Assembly (NCBI RefSeq): GCF_032163395.1
Contig: NZ_CP119970.1
Coordinates: 62,001-126,000, forward strand
Direction of reading: 5' to 3'
Origin: Gloeocapsopsis dulcis
Lineage (GTDB): Bacteria; Cyanobacteriota; Cyanobacteriia; Cyanobacteriales; Chroococcidiopsidaceae
DNA length: 64,000 nt
Shown one piece after another: positions 37,213 through 45,746 of this stretch (its first letter is position 1; each line of letters opens with the position of its first letter). The notes below the pieces were generated by a model that was not told the origin of the DNA, made no database searches, and saw only the letters and a list, made by a program, of their open reading frames with translations. The position numbers and the translations under genes are program-made.

Positions 37213-38084
37213 CTATTTTGCAAGAATATCAAAAATATAAGGAATCTCTCCAAAATCATAAAATATTATTGTCTAAGTCGGATAAGGTAAAAATAAAAAT
37301 AGTTTTTTTGCTACTCAAATTGTTAATTTTTTTGTTTCCTAAAGGTAATATTCATAGATTTGAAAATTCTCTAAAATTTTATTTTGGGCTGATAGATATA
37401 AATATTGATGACTGGAATCCACAACAACAACCACCATTGTTTTTATATCTTGGTCTTCCTTCTAAACCTTGGTATGAACCTGATGATTACGAAGTTTTCA
37501 AAATAGTTGCAAATACCCTTGAAGAAGGTGTGAAAGAGATAAAAAATGAGTTGTTAACGAATATCCCTAATAAAAATAATTTTTTTACTCCAGTCATTGA
37601 TCCAAGTAGTGATCGTTCAACTTATGAGCAATCTACTGACATTGAACTACCTGCATCTCACAAAAAAGATGACTGGTTAGTATTTACATTGTGGGTAAAT
37701 GGTAAATTTACTCAAGAATCCAGATATTTATTTCCAAACACTGTAAACATTTTGTCTAAGCTGGAATCTTTTATAGATCCTTTTGAAGATGTTTACTTTC
37801 TTGTTTTAAAACCAGGAGTTGTCTTACCTCCACACCATGATCCTTCAAATACTTATATTACCTGTCAGTTGGGATTAATAATTCCAGAAAGTTGTGGAAT
37901 TAGGGTCGGAAGTGAAACGCGGAGTTGGACTGAAGGGAAAACTTTATTTTTTGATCAGAGCATTGAGCATGAAGCCTGGAATAAAAGCCAGAAAGAACGA
38001 GTAGTTCTGTTAGTGCATTTACGTCACCCAGAATTGTCAAAATTTGAAAATTTTTTATATGAGCTTTTGCGTAATACCATTTAA
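37209..38084 (+). CDS. Aspartyl/asparaginyl beta-hydroxylase-type Fe(II)/2-oxoglutarate dioxygenase
   Basis: A 291-residue member of the Asp_Arg_Hydrox family. The catalytic region HHDPSNTYITCQLGL, IRVGSETRSWTEGK, FFDQSIEHEAWN and RVVLLVHLRHPE contains the two metal-binding His and the 2-oxoglutarate-contacting residues in the usual order. A hydrophobic stretch near residues 30-45 (IVFLLLKLLIFLFP) could be a membrane anchor. The GTG start is supported by GGAGG seven bases upstream. In siderophore clusters such enzymes form beta-hydroxy-aspartate, a metal ligand. No Asp-activating A domain is seen here, so the substrate may be aspartate before decarboxylation, the beta-Ala residue, or the assembled chain. 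It is flanked on both sides by P450 relics. Confidence 0.88.
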   Translation: MTILQEYQKYKESLQNHKILLSKSDKVKIKIVFLLLKLLIFLFPKGNIHRFENSLKFYFGLIDINIDDWNPQQQPPLFLYLGLPSKPWYEPDDYEVFKIVANTLEEGVKEIKNELLTNIPNKNNFFTPVIDPSSDRSTYEQSTDIELPASHKKDDWLVFTLWVNGKFTQESRYLFPNTVNILSKLESFIDPFEDVYFLVLKPGVVLPPHHDPSNTYITCQLGLIIPESCGIRVGSETRSWTEGKTLFFDQSIEHEAWNKSQKERVVLLVHLRHPELSKFENFLYELLRNTI

Positions 38085-38119
38085 CGCAATTGCATTGATA
38101 CTGGGGTGAGCAACAATTT

Positions 38120-38170
38120 ATGACTCTACCTCCAAAAGTGAAAACACCAACATGGCTATTAAGCAAGTAG
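38120..38170 (+). pseudogene. Second relic of a P450 5' end (16 codons)
   Basis: ATG at 38120 opens MTLPPKVKTPTWLLSK followed by TAG. This matches the first 13-15 codons of the P450 at 35733 and of the relic at 37114. It stops inside the left arm of a perfect hairpin. Confidence 0.8.
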
Positions 38171-38190
38171 ATTAAAAATAATCTACTTGC
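38163..38190 (+). terminator. Hairpin with 12-bp perfect stem, possible terminator or attenuator
   Basis: GCAAGTAGATTA pairs exactly with TAATCTACTTGC around an AAAA loop. It overlaps the end of the second P450 relic and precedes the SDR gene by 46 bases. There is no strong T-run after it, so it may be a processing site or weak terminator. Confidence 0.5.
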
Positions 38191-38235
38191 CTGTTAAAAG
38201 TATATTTCATTTATTTCATTACTGAGGAAGTAAAT

Positions 38236-39102
38236 ATGACCAAGAGTAATAAAGGTGCGGTCGTTATCACAGGAACATCCACAGGTATTGGTCGAGCAAC
38301 CGCGCTTTTACTAGACAAGCAAGGGTATCGAGTTTTTGCGGGAGTCCGCACAGAAAAAGATGGCGAATCTCTAAAGCAGGCTGCATCTGGAAATTTAACA
38401 CCCATCATTATGGATATTACAAAAGCTGAAGACATAAAATCAGCTTCAGAATTTGTCTCATTGGCAATCGGTGATCAGGGATTATTCGCATTAATTAATA
38501 ATGCCTATGCTGGGGTTGATGGACCATTAGAATATATACTAATAGATGATATAAGACGGAATTTTGAAATAAACGTTATTGGTCAAATTGTAGTCACACA
38601 ATCCTACTTATCAATGTTACGAAAAGCTAAAGGTAGAATTATTAATATCAGTGCAGTTTGTGGTAGATTTGCTATCCCATATAGATCGCTATTATCTACA
38701 TCCAAAATCGCAATTGAGGCAATTACAGATTCTTTACGAATGGAATTACGTTCCAGTGGAATTGATGTATTGTCTATATTGCCAGAGGGAATAATCACTC
38801 CAGAACAGGCTGACAAAGTAGAAGCTGATGGTCAAAAAGTTTTAGCTAATATGTCACTCGAAATGAAAGCTATCTATGGTAAGAATTTCCAAGCATGTAT
38901 AGAAAGATCTGTAAAGGGAAATCGCACCACAGGTTTACCAGTTGAAAAAGTGACAGCAGTAATATTAGAGGCTCTGGAAGTTCGCAAGCCCAAAAGACAA
39001 TATTTTGTTGTGCGATCGCCGTGGAAGTGGAAGCTACATGCCTTGTATAAAAGGTTAGTGTCGCACCAGTATTTTTATGACAATCTTTTTAAAGATATAT
39101 GA
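38236..39102 (+). CDS. SDR-family protein lacking catalytic Ser and Tyr
   Basis: A 288-residue Rossmann-fold protein. The NAD(P) loop TGTSTGIG is intact and NNAYAG stands for the usual NNAG. In classical SDRs the triad is Ser, Tyr (13 residues on) and Lys (4 further). Here those positions are Ala140, Leu153 and Lys157 (ISAVCGR...LLSTSK), so both Ser and Tyr are lost while the Lys is kept. It probably binds a nucleotide but may not act as a standard oxidoreductase; it could be a pseudoenzyme, a binding or regulatory partner, or use another mechanism. An AGGAAG site precedes the ATG. A second, intact SDR is at 41785. Confidence 0.85.
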   Translation: MTKSNKGAVVITGTSTGIGRATALLLDKQGYRVFAGVRTEKDGESLKQAASGNLTPIIMDITKAEDIKSASEFVSLAIGDQGLFALINNAYAGVDGPLEYILIDDIRRNFEINVIGQIVVTQSYLSMLRKAKGRIINISAVCGRFAIPYRSLLSTSKIAIEAITDSLRMELRSSGIDVLSILPEGIITPEQADKVEADGQKVLANMSLEMKAIYGKNFQACIERSVKGNRTTGLPVEKVTAVILEALEVRKPKRQYFVVRSPWKWKLHALYKRLVSHQYFYDNLFKDI

Positions 39103-39152
39103 AAATATGAAATTTGCTTTCTCCAGAACATCTGTAGCAGAGTAGAGTAAAT

Positions 39153-40178
39153 ATGCAAACTCAACATACTCATGAATTACTCACAACAGACTGTTGTTTT
39201 TGCTCATTAGTGTCTAAAGCCAATGGAGAAGATCCAATTGGTACAGCAGGGACTGCTGATCATTGGTTGATTATGGAAGTTCCCCAACCTTGGACGCAAA
39301 ATATAATTCAGGAAAATCCAACTCTCAAGTCATTGTTTGATTTATTCAAAGAATTAGTTTTGCAACACAAAGTCAAGTTGAGACCAATATTTATTGCTCC
39401 AGATCGCGAATATTCCCGTCCTGGATTTACCCGCATATTGTATTATTATCGTCCCGCACAACTGTTTTCTCAGTTTGTCAAACAGGAGTTTATAGTTCCA
39501 GAAACCGAAGCTGGTGCATTAGTCACAGCGATATTGCAGCAGTTAATCCAACAAACCCATGATTTATTCCAATTTCAGCAATATCAACAGCAAACAAGTC
39601 ACATTCGTGAACTTATGGTTTGTACTCATACTCAAGTAGACCTTGCGTGTGGCAGATTTGGAACTCCTTTGTATCGTCGGTTGCGTAAAGAATATGCTCC
39701 TGCTGCCAACGGCAATTTAAGAGTATGGCAAACAACTCACTTTGGTGGTCATCAATTTGCTCCTACCTTAATTGATTTACCCCAAAGCTGCTTGTGGGGA
39801 CATCTAGAGCCAGATGTATTTGATTTATTGGTGCAGCGAAATGGTTCAGTTTCTGGTTTGCGTCAATACTATCGAGGATGGACTGGTTTAAGCGAATTTG
39901 AGCAAATTGCCGAGCGGGAAATTTGGATGCAGTCTGGGTGGAGTTGGCTAGAGTATTTGAAAGCAGGCAAAGTACTGGCGACACAAGAAGTTACCCAAGG
40001 AAATAATCCTGACTGGGCAGAAGTTCGGATTGATTTTGTTGATGGTAGTAAGACAAGTGCCTATGAAGCCAGAATTGAAATCTGTGGTGAGGTTATGAGT
40101 GCATTGAACTCAGCAAAACAAATGGAATTAAAAGCAGTGAAGCAGTATCGTGTTAGCCATTTGGTTAAGGTTGAGTAA
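39153..40178 (+). CDS. Sucrase/ferredoxin-like protein (Apd1/Aim32-type thioredoxin-like [2Fe-2S]), copy 1
   Basis: A 341-residue Suc_Fer-like protein. The N-terminal part has FCSLVSKANGEDPIGTAGTA and DHWLIMEVPQPW. The C-terminal thioredoxin-like part has CTHTQVDLACGRFGTPLYR and HFGGHQFAPTL. The paired Cys and the HxxxH pair fit the bis-His/bis-Cys [2Fe-2S] centre established for yeast Apd1 and Aim32. Inside a siderophore-type cluster, an electron-transfer or metal-release role (reduction of the ferric chelate, or electrons for the P450) is plausible but inferred. A paralogue is at 48130; the two are closely similar throughout. A MATE gene follows after 4 bp. Confidence 0.85.
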   Translation: MQTQHTHELLTTDCCFCSLVSKANGEDPIGTAGTADHWLIMEVPQPWTQNIIQENPTLKSLFDLFKELVLQHKVKLRPIFIAPDREYSRPGFTRILYYYRPAQLFSQFVKQEFIVPETEAGALVTAILQQLIQQTHDLFQFQQYQQQTSHIRELMVCTHTQVDLACGRFGTPLYRRLRKEYAPAANGNLRVWQTTHFGGHQFAPTLIDLPQSCLWGHLEPDVFDLLVQRNGSVSGLRQYYRGWTGLSEFEQIAEREIWMQSGWSWLEYLKAGKVLATQEVTQGNNPDWAEVRIDFVDGSKTSAYEARIEICGEVMSALNSAKQMELKAVKQYRVSHLVKVE

Positions 40179-40182
40179 ACAA

Positions 40183-41559
40183 ATGACTTCACAAAAACAA
40201 TCACAAATTACAAATGAAATTCTTCAAGGCAATCTTATTAAATTAACATTTAAGTTATCAATTCCTAGTACTTTAGGAATACTAATGCTGAGTTTAAATA
40301 GTTTTCTTGATGCCTTATTTGCCGGGAGATTTATTGGTGAATATGCTTTAGCTGGTATCTCACTTGCACTACCAATTATCGGAATAGTAAATGGATTTGC
40401 GTTCTTAGTTGGTGTCGGCTCCGCTTCTATTCTCAGTCGAGCTATCGGTTCTGGAGATATTAAAACTCAGTCCAAAATATTTGGCAATTTGACGGTTACC
40501 AGTATTTTGATTTCCCTGATAATCACAATTACTGGTTACAGTTTTGCTGAACAATTAATTGTATTTATGGGAGCAAGTGGTGAAGTCGCTTCATCTGGTG
40601 CGGAATATTTAAAAATCTATGTGCTAGGCTCAATATTTTTGCTCCTAGCACAAGCTTGTAGTGAGGTCATAAAATCCGAGGGACAGATTAAACTGTATAG
40701 CATTTTTAATGGTGTTTTTGTCATAGTGAATGTTTTTTTAAATTCTCTATTTGTGATTATATTTCGTTGGGGAACTCAGGGAATTGCTCTAGCTACAGTC
40801 CTGGCAATGATTGTTTATAGCATTCTGAACTTAGGTTATTTTTTGGCAGGTAAAAGTTCGATACCAGTTAATCCAAGAAAAATAGCTGTAGCAATAGATT
40901 TACTCCCAGAAGTCTTATCAGTAGGAGCATCATCATTATTTTATCCAGTTATGACATTGGCTCAAAGTTTTGTGATTTTTAATTCGATTGCTTACTACGG
41001 AACCAATAATGACATTGCTTTCTTTGGAGCAACAGGAAAAGTAGGATCATTAGTATTTATTCCTATTATTGGTTTTGCCCAAGCATTACAACCTATAATT
41101 GGGATGAATTACGGTGCCAGAAATTATCAGAGATTAAAAAAAGCTTACTTAACTTTTGCTATGAGTGGAACTACATTATTGCTGTTAATCTGGATGCCTT
41201 TACAGGCATCTCCAACAAGATTTTTGAATTTAATTCTGCCAGGTGTTATTTTTACAGAAAGTGACATATTCAATTTCAGGATTATTAACTTATTAATACC
41301 AGTATGGCCTTTAGCATTGTTTAGCAATACTCTTTTTCAATCTATAGGCAAAGGGAAAACTGTATTAATAGTAATTCTCTTAAAAAGTATAGGTTTAAAT
41401 ATACCAATAGTGCTATTCATTTCCCAAGTATATGGTGTAAAAGGCGTATATTTGGGAATAATTTTTGCAGATATCATATTTATGCTAATAGTATTTTTAT
41501 TAACTATTCTAGAATTTAATTCTCTAAGTAAGCTCAAAGTTGAACAACAGAATTTATGA
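40183..41559 (+). CDS. MATE-family multidrug/metabolite efflux transporter
   Basis: An integral membrane exporter of about 458 residues with some twelve hydrophobic segments (e.g. LALPIIGIVNGFAFLVGVG, IIGFAQALQPIIGMNYGARN). The latter, with its Gln-Pro-x-x-Gly-x-Asn-Tyr-Gly core, is the typical second-half MATE motif. The open frame extends back to a GTG at 40150 inside the previous gene; ATG at 40183, five bases after that gene's stop, is the likelier start. Given the position it probably exports the product of the PKS/NRPS line, alone or with the ABC exporter at 45747. Confidence 0.9.
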   Translation: MTSQKQSQITNEILQGNLIKLTFKLSIPSTLGILMLSLNSFLDALFAGRFIGEYALAGISLALPIIGIVNGFAFLVGVGSASILSRAIGSGDIKTQSKIFGNLTVTSILISLIITITGYSFAEQLIVFMGASGEVASSGAEYLKIYVLGSIFLLLAQACSEVIKSEGQIKLYSIFNGVFVIVNVFLNSLFVIIFRWGTQGIALATVLAMIVYSILNLGYFLAGKSSIPVNPRKIAVAIDLLPEVLSVGASSLFYPVMTLAQSFVIFNSIAYYGTNNDIAFFGATGKVGSLVFIPIIGFAQALQPIIGMNYGARNYQRLKKAYLTFAMSGTTLLLLIWMPLQASPTRFLNLILPGVIFTESDIFNFRIINLLIPVWPLALFSNTLFQSIGKGKTVLIVILLKSIGLNIPIVLFISQVYGVKGVYLGIIFADIIFMLIVFLLTILEFNSLSKLKVEQQNL

Positions 41560-41784
41560 ATTCTTGTAAAAATCTGAATTTATGATTATTAATAAGTTAT
41601 TTAAAATCAGTAGAATAATGATATTTGTCCTAGTTATTAATGTGAGTACAAAGCATAACTAGTTAACTATCAAGAGGCATAAAGATGCAGGAAACATCAT
41701 CTAGCACTGAATACACCTCATTATAAAGAGCAACAGTCAGTCTATCTTTCACAATTTTGTATTACTTAATGGAGTATTTTCATA

Positions 41785-42666
41785 ATGACATCCCCTATTT
41801 CTAAACAACGTGTGTGGTTTATTACTGGTACCTCAAGTGGTCTTGGTCGAGCTTTAGCAGAAGCAGTGTTAGAAAAAGGTGAAGCAGTAGTTTTAACAGC
41901 ACGAAATCCGGAGAAAGTTGAAGATTTAGCTGCAAAATTTCCAGACCGTGCCATCGCAGCACAACTCGATATCACGAAACCTGAAGAGGTAAAGAAAGCA
42001 GTAGAAAAGGCAATTGATTGCTTTGGCCGTATTGATGTACTTGTTAACAATGCTGGGGTTTCTACTATTGGGGCAATTGAGGAAGTCAGCGATGAGGAAG
42101 TTCGTCGTTTATTTGAAACAAACTTTTTTGGTGTTTTAGAAATGCTACGGACAGTATTGCCTCATATGCGACAGCAACGCAGTGGACACATCCTTAATGT
42201 TTCATCAATAGGTTGCTTTAGCAATTCTACTGCCTGGGGATTCTACAACAGTAGTAAACTTGCAGTCGAGGGAATTTCTGGAACATTGGCAAATGAAGTT
42301 GTTCCACTCGGTATTAAGGTTACAATTGTTGAGCCTGGTGCTTTCCGTACAGATTTTATCAAACGTTCTGTTGTCTTAACTGATACTCAAATTGAAGACT
42401 ATAAACCATCAATGGGAAATATGCGCCAGAATATGTGGGATCACGATTTCAACGCACTTGGCGACCCAAAGAAAGCTGCTCTGGCAATGATTAAAGTGGT
42501 TGATAGCGATAACCCACCTATCAGATTGGCATTGGGAGCAGATACGGTGGAAACCGTTGAAGCTGCATTGCAGTTTATCAAAGCAGAATTAGATACTTGG
42601 AAGGAAGTATCTATTAGTACTGATTTTGACGAGGTTGTAGCAGATAAAATCCAAGTTGCCAGTTAG
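41785..42666 (+). CDS. Classical SDR oxidoreductase
   Basis: A 293-residue short-chain dehydrogenase/reductase with everything in place: TGTSSGLG, NNAG (LVNNAGVS), NVSSIG and YNSSK with canonical 13 and 4 residue spacings. Such enzymes reduce or oxidise alcohols/ketones with NAD(P)H. It stands 225 bp after the MATE gene with its own AT-rich upstream region and is followed by a terminator, so it is probably a separate transcript. A tailoring function for the metabolite is possible, but this common family also appears as a stand-alone gene. Confidence 0.9.
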   Translation: MTSPISKQRVWFITGTSSGLGRALAEAVLEKGEAVVLTARNPEKVEDLAAKFPDRAIAAQLDITKPEEVKKAVEKAIDCFGRIDVLVNNAGVSTIGAIEEVSDEEVRRLFETNFFGVLEMLRTVLPHMRQQRSGHILNVSSIGCFSNSTAWGFYNSSKLAVEGISGTLANEVVPLGIKVTIVEPGAFRTDFIKRSVVLTDTQIEDYKPSMGNMRQNMWDHDFNALGDPKKAALAMIKVVDSDNPPIRLALGADTVETVEAALQFIKAELDTWKEVSISTDFDEVVADKIQVAS

Positions 42667-42740
42667 GTTAGACTGCAACTGGCAGATCCTCATCTCGTAA
42701 CGCCTTAATCTGGCAAAGAGCGATCGCTATTTTCTTAAGA

Positions 42741-42773
42741 CCCGTAAATCCTCACAAGATTTACGGGTTTTAA
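42741..42773 (+). terminator. Rho-independent terminator after the SDR gene
   Basis: CCCGTAAATC pairs perfectly with GATTTACGGG around a 7-base loop and is followed by TTTTAATGTT. It closes the plus-strand run that ends with the SDR and separates it from the toxin-antitoxin pair. Confidence 0.8.
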
Positions 42774-42927
42774 TGTTGTCCGTGGAATGAAATAATCCGC
42801 AAAATTTGTGAGCTACTCCTAGCTATCTACTAGTTTACTCTCATAGCCTTACTGTATCTGCTATGCATGGTCAGGATGACCATGCGGTACACTAAAAATA
42901 CTTATCTGTGGTGTGTATTCTCAATCA

Positions 42928-43176
42928 ATGGCATATCAGCGAATTAACATCACACTTCCCACAGAAACGCTGCAAGCAATGGATAAATTTGCACGCAAGG
43001 GCGATCGCAGTCGGTTTATCCATGCCGCAATCGAGGCTTACATCACCCAGATTCAAACAGAAAAACTACGACAACAGCTAAAAGAAGGAGCGATTCGTCG
43101 CTCCCAACGCGATCGTCAGCTAACCGATGATTGGTTTTCCCTTGAGGAAGAAGCATGGCAGCAAAACGTAAATTAG
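42928..43176 (+). CDS. Ribbon-helix-helix antitoxin (CopG/MazE-like)
   Basis: About 82 residues. The N-terminal RINITLPTETLQAMDKFA then SRFIHAAIEAYI pattern is a ribbon-helix-helix DNA-binding domain; the C-terminal acidic tail would cap the toxin. The frame is open to a GTG at 42913; ATG at 42928 starts the RHH directly. It overlaps the MazF-like toxin by 22 bp, the usual arrangement of such pairs, which repress their own promoter. Confidence 0.85.
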   Translation: MAYQRINITLPTETLQAMDKFARKGDRSRFIHAAIEAYITQIQTEKLRQQLKEGAIRRSQRDRQLTDDWFSLEEEAWQQNVN

Positions 43177-43526
43177 CCCAACCTAAGCGAGGAGAGATTT
43201 ATCTGGTTAGCTTTGATCCAACGCTTGGGGCTGAGATTCAAAAAACACGACCTGCCCTAGTTTTGCAAAATGATATTGCCAATGAATATAGTCCCATTAC
43301 GATTGTTGCTGCGATTACCTCGCAATTCGATCACCCCCTGTATCCCACTGAAGTACTAGTTCAGTCCCCAGAAGGTGGATTAACTATAAATTCAGTAGTT
43401 CTGCTAAACCAAATTCGCTCGATAGACAAACAACATTTGGTAAAATGCCTCGGTAAACTCACTGATGAAACAACAGTACTGGTCAATCAGGCAATACAGA
43501 TCAGTCTAGGATTGATTGAAATCTGA
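43155..43526 (+). CDS. MazF/PemK-family mRNA interferase toxin
   Basis: A 123-residue toxin with the family blocks KRGEIYLVSFDPTLGAEI, KTRPALVLQND, TIVAAITSQ and VLLNQIRSIDK. MazF proteins cleave mRNA at short motifs and are held inactive by the upstream antitoxin. The pair sits between the SDR and the AraC-type regulator and probably arrived separately; it may help keep the cluster region in the genome. Confidence 0.9.
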   Translation: MAAKRKLAQPKRGEIYLVSFDPTLGAEIQKTRPALVLQNDIANEYSPITIVAAITSQFDHPLYPTEVLVQSPEGGLTINSVVLLNQIRSIDKQHLVKCLGKLTDETTVLVNQAIQISLGLIEI

Positions 43527-43555
43527 ATCAAGACCAACATTGGCGAAGGTATTGT

Positions 43556-44575
43556 ATGACAAAAATTATTACAGATACAGATTGGAAACAACTGTGGCAA
43601 GAAAGCAAAGAAAATGGCAACATTTCCCGTCAATCAAAAGGTTTTGAAACCATCGAGCAAGGGAATCTTCCAGAGATCTGTACTTTTTATACCTACTGGA
43701 CAGAGATCCGCAATGGATTATCCATTATGAAACATGAGATAGAGTTTATTGATGATCTTGTATGGATTAGAGATAGTTTAGATAATTATCGATTTGGGTT
43801 GAGTTTTTTTCTCTCAGGAAAAGTGAGAATTGAACGCCACGGTTTAACTAACGATACTGACGAATCAGTAGGAAAATATTATTCAGAATGTAACTGCGAT
43901 ATCAAAGAAACTGAGTATTGGAAAGTAGGAGATAAGTTTTCACGAATTTATCTGGAAATCGAACCACAGCAATTTTTTCAGGGCTTTGGCAAAGAAGAGT
44001 TGGAACAGCTACCAATTTACCTGCGCCAAGCCTTAATCGGCGATCAGGTACAGCCTTATTACCACCAAGGAAAAATAACATCACAAATGCGGCGAGTGTT
44101 ACATGCGATTTTACAGTGTCCCCATACAGGTTTGATGAAGCAGATGTGTCTGGAAAGTAAGGCAGTAGAATTGATTACGCTTCATTTCCAGCAATTCCAG
44201 GAACAGGAAGTTCATGATTGTAATTTGACTGTAAAGAGTTTGAGCGATATTGAAAAAATTTATCAAGCTAAAGAAATTTTGCTGAGTAATTTAGAGAATC
44301 CACCTAGCCTGATGGAGTTAGCGCGGCGAGTAGGGCTAAATGACTTCAAATTGAAGCGTGGGTTTCGTCAAGTTTTTGGCACATCTGCATTTAAATATTT
44401 GCATGACTATCGACTGGAAAAAGCTAGACAACTTTTAGTATCAGGAGAAATGAACGTCGAAGAAGTGGCATTTAAGGTAGGTTTTAATAGTCGCAGTTAC
44501 TTTGCCTTGGCTTTCCGCAATAAGTTCGGCTTGAATCCCAAACAATACTTTCAGCATTGTCAAAAATCCGTCTAG
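43556..44575 (+). CDS. AraC-family transcriptional regulator, PchR-like
   Basis: A 339-residue protein. The C-terminal ~100 residues hold two helix-turn-helix units: SLMELARRVGLNDFKLKRGF and VEEVAFKVGFNSRSYFALAF, ending in the family signature FGLNPKQYF. The N-terminal ~220 residues form a ligand-sensing domain (IEFIDDLVWIRDSLDNYRFG, GKVRIERHG). Cyanobacterial siderophore loci often carry such PchR-type activators, which switch on synthesis and uptake genes when the cognate ferric siderophore is sensed. A candidate target is the repeated element at 1902 and 47746. A 24-bp tandem duplication covers its stop codon. Confidence 0.92.
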   Translation: MTKIITDTDWKQLWQESKENGNISRQSKGFETIEQGNLPEICTFYTYWTEIRNGLSIMKHEIEFIDDLVWIRDSLDNYRFGLSFFLSGKVRIERHGLTNDTDESVGKYYSECNCDIKETEYWKVGDKFSRIYLEIEPQQFFQGFGKEELEQLPIYLRQALIGDQVQPYYHQGKITSQMRRVLHAILQCPHTGLMKQMCLESKAVELITLHFQQFQEQEVHDCNLTVKSLSDIEKIYQAKEILLSNLENPPSLMELARRVGLNDFKLKRGFRQVFGTSAFKYLHDYRLEKARQLLVSGEMNVEEVAFKVGFNSRSYFALAFRNKFGLNPKQYFQHCQKSV

Positions 44576-44610
44576 CGTTCAAATAAAAAATCCGTCTAGC
44601 GTTCAAATAA
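44562..44610 (+). repeat. 24-bp tandem duplication across the regulator stop codon
   Basis: The unit AATCCGTCTAGCGTTCAAAT with flanking As occurs twice with a period of 24 bases; the first copy contains the TAG of the AraC-type gene. It is a local slippage event without obvious function. Confidence 0.8.
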
Positions 44611-44688
44611 AAGATCCGAATCCCTTATGATACATACACTAAATCCTGCCATCGTTCCTCTGAAAAAAGACCAGAAAATCCCCCTTTT

Positions 44689-45012
44689 GATGGCACTATT
44701 TTACTTGACTAAATCAACACTTTATGCAAGGAACAATTCCTGAATGATGAAATTGAAATTCAACCAGTGGGATGCTTATGGGCGTGCAATCATGGCTGTG
44801 TTGTATCCGTCGCTAGTCCAGACAAACCCACCTATCTTTTCGTCAATCTCACCCCAGAAGAAAGCCCGACAGCCCTACTAGACTTTATGCAACTGTATAT
44901 CAAAAGTGCTAAAGGAAATATTGTGTGGAAACAGATTCCCGAAATCTTACAATGGATTGAAAAGGTGGAAATACCGCCTGATTTGGCAGAAGCCGTAACG
45001 CATCCTACATCT
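44689..45012 (+). pseudogene. Decayed DUF1636 metal-binding protein
   Basis: The reading frame GTILLD*INTL...VGCLWACNHGCVVSV then VNLTPEESPTALLDF aligns with the intact DUF1636 protein at 61679-62059 (VECLSACNRPCVVAYA). A TAA at 44710 interrupts it where Gln would be expected, and the N-terminal Cys pair is missing. The open frame continues to 45243, but that tail is antisense to the PIN gene and not part of the family. A zinc/cobalt-associated family inside the siderophore-type region is notable. Confidence 0.75.
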
Positions 45013-45016
45013 ACTA

Positions 45017-45424
45017 CTAAGGCACACAAAAGATTCCTAAACCTGCCATTTGCCGAATATGTTGATCAAACGAAACTATCTCAAAAACCCCCAAGCGTTG
45101 AGCCATTACTAACAATGAACAATCTGTATAGCTCCACAACTTATCATCGTAACGACAAAATATTTCCCATGTGGCAAGATCATCTGCCTCTGACAACGCA
45201 ACATATATATGTTCTTTTCGTAGCACATGACCAATTTCAATAGAGTCTTGTATCGATACCCTGAGCCTCATCCATGTCACAGTTTCATCAAACACCGATG
45301 ACAGAATTATCCACTGAATGTTTGGATGCTCTAAAACATAAGTTTTGACTGCAAGATGATGTTTTTCTGACTGAACAAAAAATGCAATTAACGCAGAGGT
45401 ATCTAATAAAACCTGAGCCATCAT
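45017..45424 (-). CDS. PIN-domain toxin (VapC-like)
   Basis: A 135-residue putative ribonuclease. LLDTSALIAFF at the start and SYTDCSLLVMAQRLG and IVSFDQHIRQM near the end carry the acidic residues of the PIN active site. It overlaps the antitoxin gene upstream by 4 bp. The pair runs opposite to its neighbours and lies just beside the DUF1636 pseudogene, so its insertion may have accompanied that gene's loss. Confidence 0.87.
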   Translation of the reverse strand: MMAQVLLDTSALIAFFVQSEKHHLAVKTYVLEHPNIQWIILSSVFDETVTWMRLRVSIQDSIEIGHVLRKEHIYVALSEADDLATWEIFCRYDDKLWSYTDCSLLVMAQRLGVFEIVSFDQHIRQMAGLGIFCVP

Positions 45425-45669
45425 AACCCCTGATAGAGAACATCATCAACCTGTTCAGCATAATTAGTCATCTCTGTTACATCTGTATTTTTAGAAACAG
45501 TAAAGTGTCCACACAATTGCCATGTACGAGTTTCCGTAATACTTTTAGATACTAAATTATTTGCCAAATACTGAGTTAATGCCTTGAGTAAAACTGCCTC
45601 AATGGGATATCCCGTAGATTTGACCTGACTGACCAATTCGTCAGGAATATCAATTGTTAACTTCGCCAT
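45421..45669 (-). CDS. VapB-like antitoxin
   Basis: An 82-residue partner of the PIN toxin. The start KLTIDIPDELVSQVKSTGYP resembles a ribbon-helix-helix strand and first helix; the C-terminal acidic part (VTEMTNYAEQVDDVLY) is typical of toxin-binding tails. Assigned mainly by position and size. Confidence 0.75.
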   Translation of the reverse strand: MAKLTIDIPDELVSQVKSTGYPIEAVLLKALTQYLANNLVSKSITETRTWQLCGHFTVSKNTDVTEMTNYAEQVDDVLYQGL

Positions 45670-45746
45670 TTCTAATCATTCTCCACGCTATCTGTCCAAC
45701 TTTTATCTTAATTCACAATTATCATAGCTGTTTTTAATCAATCACA

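Noticed and set aside
45013-45243. C-terminal extension of the DUF1636-like frame (AEYVDQTKLSQKPP...)
   Set aside because: It is antisense to the well-supported PIN toxin gene at 45017-45424; only the part up to about 45012 resembles DUF1636.
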